Of a DNA stretch of 9,585 nt, positions 7,941 to 9,585 are shown piece by piece. Position 1 is the stretch's first letter, and every line of letters starts with the position of its first letter. The notes beneath the pieces are model-generated. The model saw nothing but the letters and a program-made list of their open reading frames with translations. It was not told the origin of the DNA and made no database searches. The DNA comes from Desulfobulbus sp. (GTDB lineage: Bacteria; Desulfobacterota; Desulfobulbia; Desulfobulbales; Desulfobulbaceae). A program made the translations under genes and the position numbers. The stretch spans positions 1 through 9,585 of the forward strand of contig JAGODN010000063.1 of NCBI GenBank assembly GCA_017998195.1. Direction: 5' to 3'.

Positions 7941-8047
7941 GGACACGATGACTGGACCGCATCATGTGCCGGTGGAATGGCGCCGAACACGCCACTGAAC
8001 GAACACGAAGGAGATTGCAGGGTTTTATGATTGTCTACAAAGATGGA

Positions 8048-8085
8048 CTGGATAAACAGGAAGGAGCAGAAAAACTGCTATCCAG
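8048..8085 (-). promoter_or_regulatory. Nested hairpin in the rho leader
   Basis: An outer perfect 7-bp stem, CTGGATA (8048-8054) with TATCCAG (8079-8085), encloses a 4-bp stem, GCAG (8066-8069) with CTGC (8075-8078), around a five-base loop. In the minus-strand RNA the 5' arms are contiguous (11 bases), and an 11-base pyrimidine-rich bulge interrupts the 3' side. The hairpin falls between the candidate promoter and rho. No U-tract follows, so I do not call it a terminator. Confidence 0.45.
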
Positions 8086-8130
8086 CGCAGTGAACCGGTT
8101 CTGAAAAAAGGAAAACGAGCCGGTTGGCGA

Positions 8131-8159
8131 TATATAATTTCTGTGAAAGGTCAGGTCAG
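8131..8159 (-). promoter_or_regulatory. Candidate sigma-70 promoter for rho
   Basis: On the minus strand, CTGACC (complement of 8154-8159) and TATATA (complement of 8131-8136) are separated by 17 bases. Each box matches the consensus at four of six positions, and the surroundings are AT-rich. Transcription would begin near 8124 and give a leader of roughly 270 bases before rho. This is only moderate evidence. Confidence 0.4.
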
Positions 8160-8228
8160 GAAGCCGATGAGGGAAAAATCAATCGGTTGAGATGTTATGG
8201 AGCTAAATATTGGTTTAGGGTGCCGCTG

Positions 8229-8855
8229 TCAAGCACTTTCTTGGTCGGCGCGAGGTGAAAAGCGCGCCGCCAGTTGTCTGCCCAGGGCCGCGGTCTGCTC
8301 CCGGACCTCGGCCCAGGAACCGCTGTTGTCGATCACCCAATCGGCCTGACGCGCCTTTTCGCCCAGGTCCATCTGGGCGGCGATGGCCCGCGCCGCCGAA
8401 CGCCGGGACACGCCGTCCCGTCGCATCACCCGGCAGCACTGCGCCCCCGGACGCGCCGAAACCACCAGCACCCCATCCACCTCGTCCTGCCAGCCGGCTT
8501 CGTAGAGCAGCGGGATTTCCACCAGCACCAGCGGCACATCGTGGCGCATCACCGCCCGATGCATCGCCTCGCGGGCGAGCGGATGGAGCAGCGCATCGAC
8601 CTCGCGGCGAACAGCCGGGTCGGCGAAAAGACGCTCACGCAGCCCGACCCGATCGAGCTGTCCGTCCGCGAGCAGGAACCGGTCGCCGAACCGTTCCCGC
8701 AGCGCCTGCCAGCCGGGCTGGCCGACCTCCAGCAACTGCCGGCAGCACTGGTCGACATCGACCAGCGGCGCCCCGCAGACACTGGCGAGCAGACGGCTGA
8801 CGCTGCTCTTGCCCGAGCCGATGCCACCGGTGATCCCGAGCAGATAGGGCTTCAT
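8229..8855 (-). CDS. coaE: Dephospho-CoA kinase
   Basis: Catalyses the last step of coenzyme A synthesis, ATP-dependent phosphorylation of the 3'-hydroxyl of the ribose of dephospho-CoA, in the cytosol. I chose the ATG at 8855, giving 208 residues and the standard N-terminus MKPYLLGITGGIGSGKSSV with the P-loop GGIGSGKS. A longer frame to 8924 would add 23 proline/arginine-rich residues that are really the out-of-frame end of the upstream gene. Other family marks are the DVDQ segment after the P-loop, the HPLAR lid region, EIPLLYEAGW (family PLLFE), and the late AAQM and ADWVIDNSGSW segments. The start overlaps the upstream stop as ATGA, which implies translational coupling. After its TGA the 373-bp rho leader begins. 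Confidence 0.96.
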   Translation of the reverse strand: MKPYLLGITGGIGSGKSSVSRLLASVCGAPLVDVDQCCRQLLEVGQPGWQALRERFGDRFLLADGQLDRVGLRERLFADPAVRREVDALLHPLAREAMHRAVMRHDVPLVLVEIPLLYEAGWQDEVDGVLVVSARPGAQCCRVMRRDGVSRRSAARAIAAQMDLGEKARQADWVIDNSGSWAEVREQTAALGRQLAARFSPRADQESA

Positions 8856-9585
8856 GCACCGTCCCGGTTTCTCAGCACGTCGAGGAGGTGGAGCATGTCC
8901 GCCCAGAGCGGGGCCGTGCAGCACAACACCTCACCGCTCACCGGGTGGACGAAACGGAGCGTGCTGGCATGGAGCATCTGCCGAGCCGGCTGCAGCACCC
9001 GGTCGTGTCCCGGCGTGCCGCCGTACAGCGCATCGCCCGCCACCGGACTGTTCATGGCGGCCATGTGGACGCGGATCTGGTGGGTTCTGCCGGTTTCAAT
9101 GATGATCTCGGCCAGGCACCAGCCGTTGGGATACCGCTCCTGCACACGCCAGGCGGTGACTGCGTGCTTGCCGCTCTCCGGACACACAGCCATTTTTTTG
9201 CGGTGCACGGGATGGCGGCCGATGGGTGCGACCATCCGCCCTTGCGGGTCGCGGGGCGTGCGCACAAGCAGGGCGTGATAGGTCTTGTGGATTTTTCTGT
9301 CCTTGAAATCCGCCATGAGGAACCGCAGGGCCTGTTCGGTCTTGGCAACCAGCAGCACCCCCGAAGTGTCCTTGTCCAGGCGGTGAACTATCCCGGGGGG
9401 GAGGGCGTCGGCAGCGGGCAGTGAGGAACCGAGTCGGTGGAGCAGTCCGTGCACCAGGGTGCCCTGCCGGTGCCCGCAGGCTGGATGGACAACCAGGCCC
9501 GGCGGCTTGTTGATCACCAGCAGGTGGGCGTCTTCGAACAGGACGGGGAAATCCACCCGCTCCGGAAGCAGTTCCGAAGGGGGCG
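8852..9585 (-). CDS. RluA/RluD-family 23S rRNA pseudouridine synthase (5' end outside window)
   Basis: Converts specific uridines in rRNA to pseudouridine. The catalytic core is complete: FEDAHLLVINKPPGLVVHP, the active-site motif HRLDKDTSG with catalytic Asp (codon 9374-9376), KTYHALL, and GRTHQIRVHMA near the C-terminal part. The GTG at 9556 is probably not the start, because the frame continues upstream without a stop (PPSELLPER) to the window edge. Family members usually carry an N-terminal S4 RNA-binding domain of some 70-80 residues, which would lie beyond 9585. The C-terminus overlaps coaE by four bases. Within the family RluD is the most likely match, but without the N-terminus the substrate site (E. 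coli 1911/1915/1917 for RluD) is uncertain, so no symbol is given. Confidence 0.93.
   Translation of the reverse strand, partial: PPSELLPERVDFPVLFEDAHLLVINKPPGLVVHPACGHRQGTLVHGLLHRLGSSLPAADALPPGIVHRLDKDTSGVLLVAKTEQALRFLMADFKDRKIHKTYHALLVRTPRDPQGRMVAPIGRHPVHRKKMAVCPESGKHAVTAWRVQERYPNGWCLAEIIIETGRTHQIRVHMAAMNSPVAGDALYGGTPGHDRVLQPARQMLHASTLRFVHPVSGEVLCCTAPLWADMLHLLDVLRNRDGA

Larger units (their letters stand above)
7851..8228 (-). other. Non-coding coaE-rho interval, probable rho leader region
   Basis: This is the only gap over 300 bases in the window. It is AT-rich compared with the flanking genes (50 G+C in the 120 bases 8101-8220). I find no gene of normal size in it. It contains a candidate promoter (8131-8159), a long-armed inverted repeat (AACCGG at 8093-8098 with CCGGTT at 8120-8125), a nested hairpin (8048-8085) and a C-rich, G-poor stretch (7871-7940). 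Two very short open frames are discussed under findings. No clear intrinsic terminator follows coaE, only a weak AT hairpin near 8202-8217. Confidence 0.7.

Noticed and set aside
8133..8138. Perfect TATAAT on the plus strand in the rho leader
   Set aside because: No -35-like hexamer lies at 16-18 bases and there is no extended -10 motif; nothing convincing lies downstream on the plus strand for it to drive.
8274..9278. 334-codon plus-strand open frame across coaE and the pseudouridine synthase
   Set aside because: It spans two real minus-strand genes in antisense and shows no domain or plausible ribosome-binding site.

Overview
This window comes from a GC-rich bacterial chromosome. The gene order coaE, rho, rpmE, prfA, prmC, murA on one strand is one I associate with Desulfobacterota (the former delta-proteobacteria; Desulfobulbus- or Geobacter-like). 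The adjacent PilR/PilS-type two-component pair fits the same group. The taxonomic placement is inferred from gene order and protein style, with no database comparison. Coding is dense, and I see no tRNA, rRNA, insertion sequence, prophage or CRISPR array.

Left part, plus strand (1-2870): the 3' end of a sigma-54-dependent NtrC/PilR-type response regulator is followed 54 bp later by a six-pass membrane histidine kinase of PilS type. They look like a cognate pair, with the regulator gene first. The kinase gene runs into murA tail to tail, and the two stop regions overlap by 11 bp.

Right part, minus strand (2860-9585), read in transcription order: an RluA/RluD-type pseudouridine synthase cut by the window edge, coaE (ATGA overlap), a 373-bp non-coding leader, rho, rpmE, prfA, prmC and murA. 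The genes cover rRNA modification, coenzyme A synthesis, transcription termination, a ribosomal protein, peptide release and the first committed step of peptidoglycan synthesis. prfA and prmC are direct functional partners, because PrmC methylates the GGQ glutamine of RF1.

The most informative non-coding stretch is the coaE-rho gap (7851-8228). It is much poorer in GC than the genes (50 of 120 bases, about 42%, in 8101-8220). It holds a plausible sigma-70 promoter, a nested hairpin and a C-rich, G-poor segment just before the rho start. Together these suggest an autoregulated rho leader. The other notable point is the kinase phosphoacceptor box, where glycine replaces the usual acidic residue after the histidine. 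I found no convincing undescribed multi-gene system; this is mainly a conserved housekeeping region.
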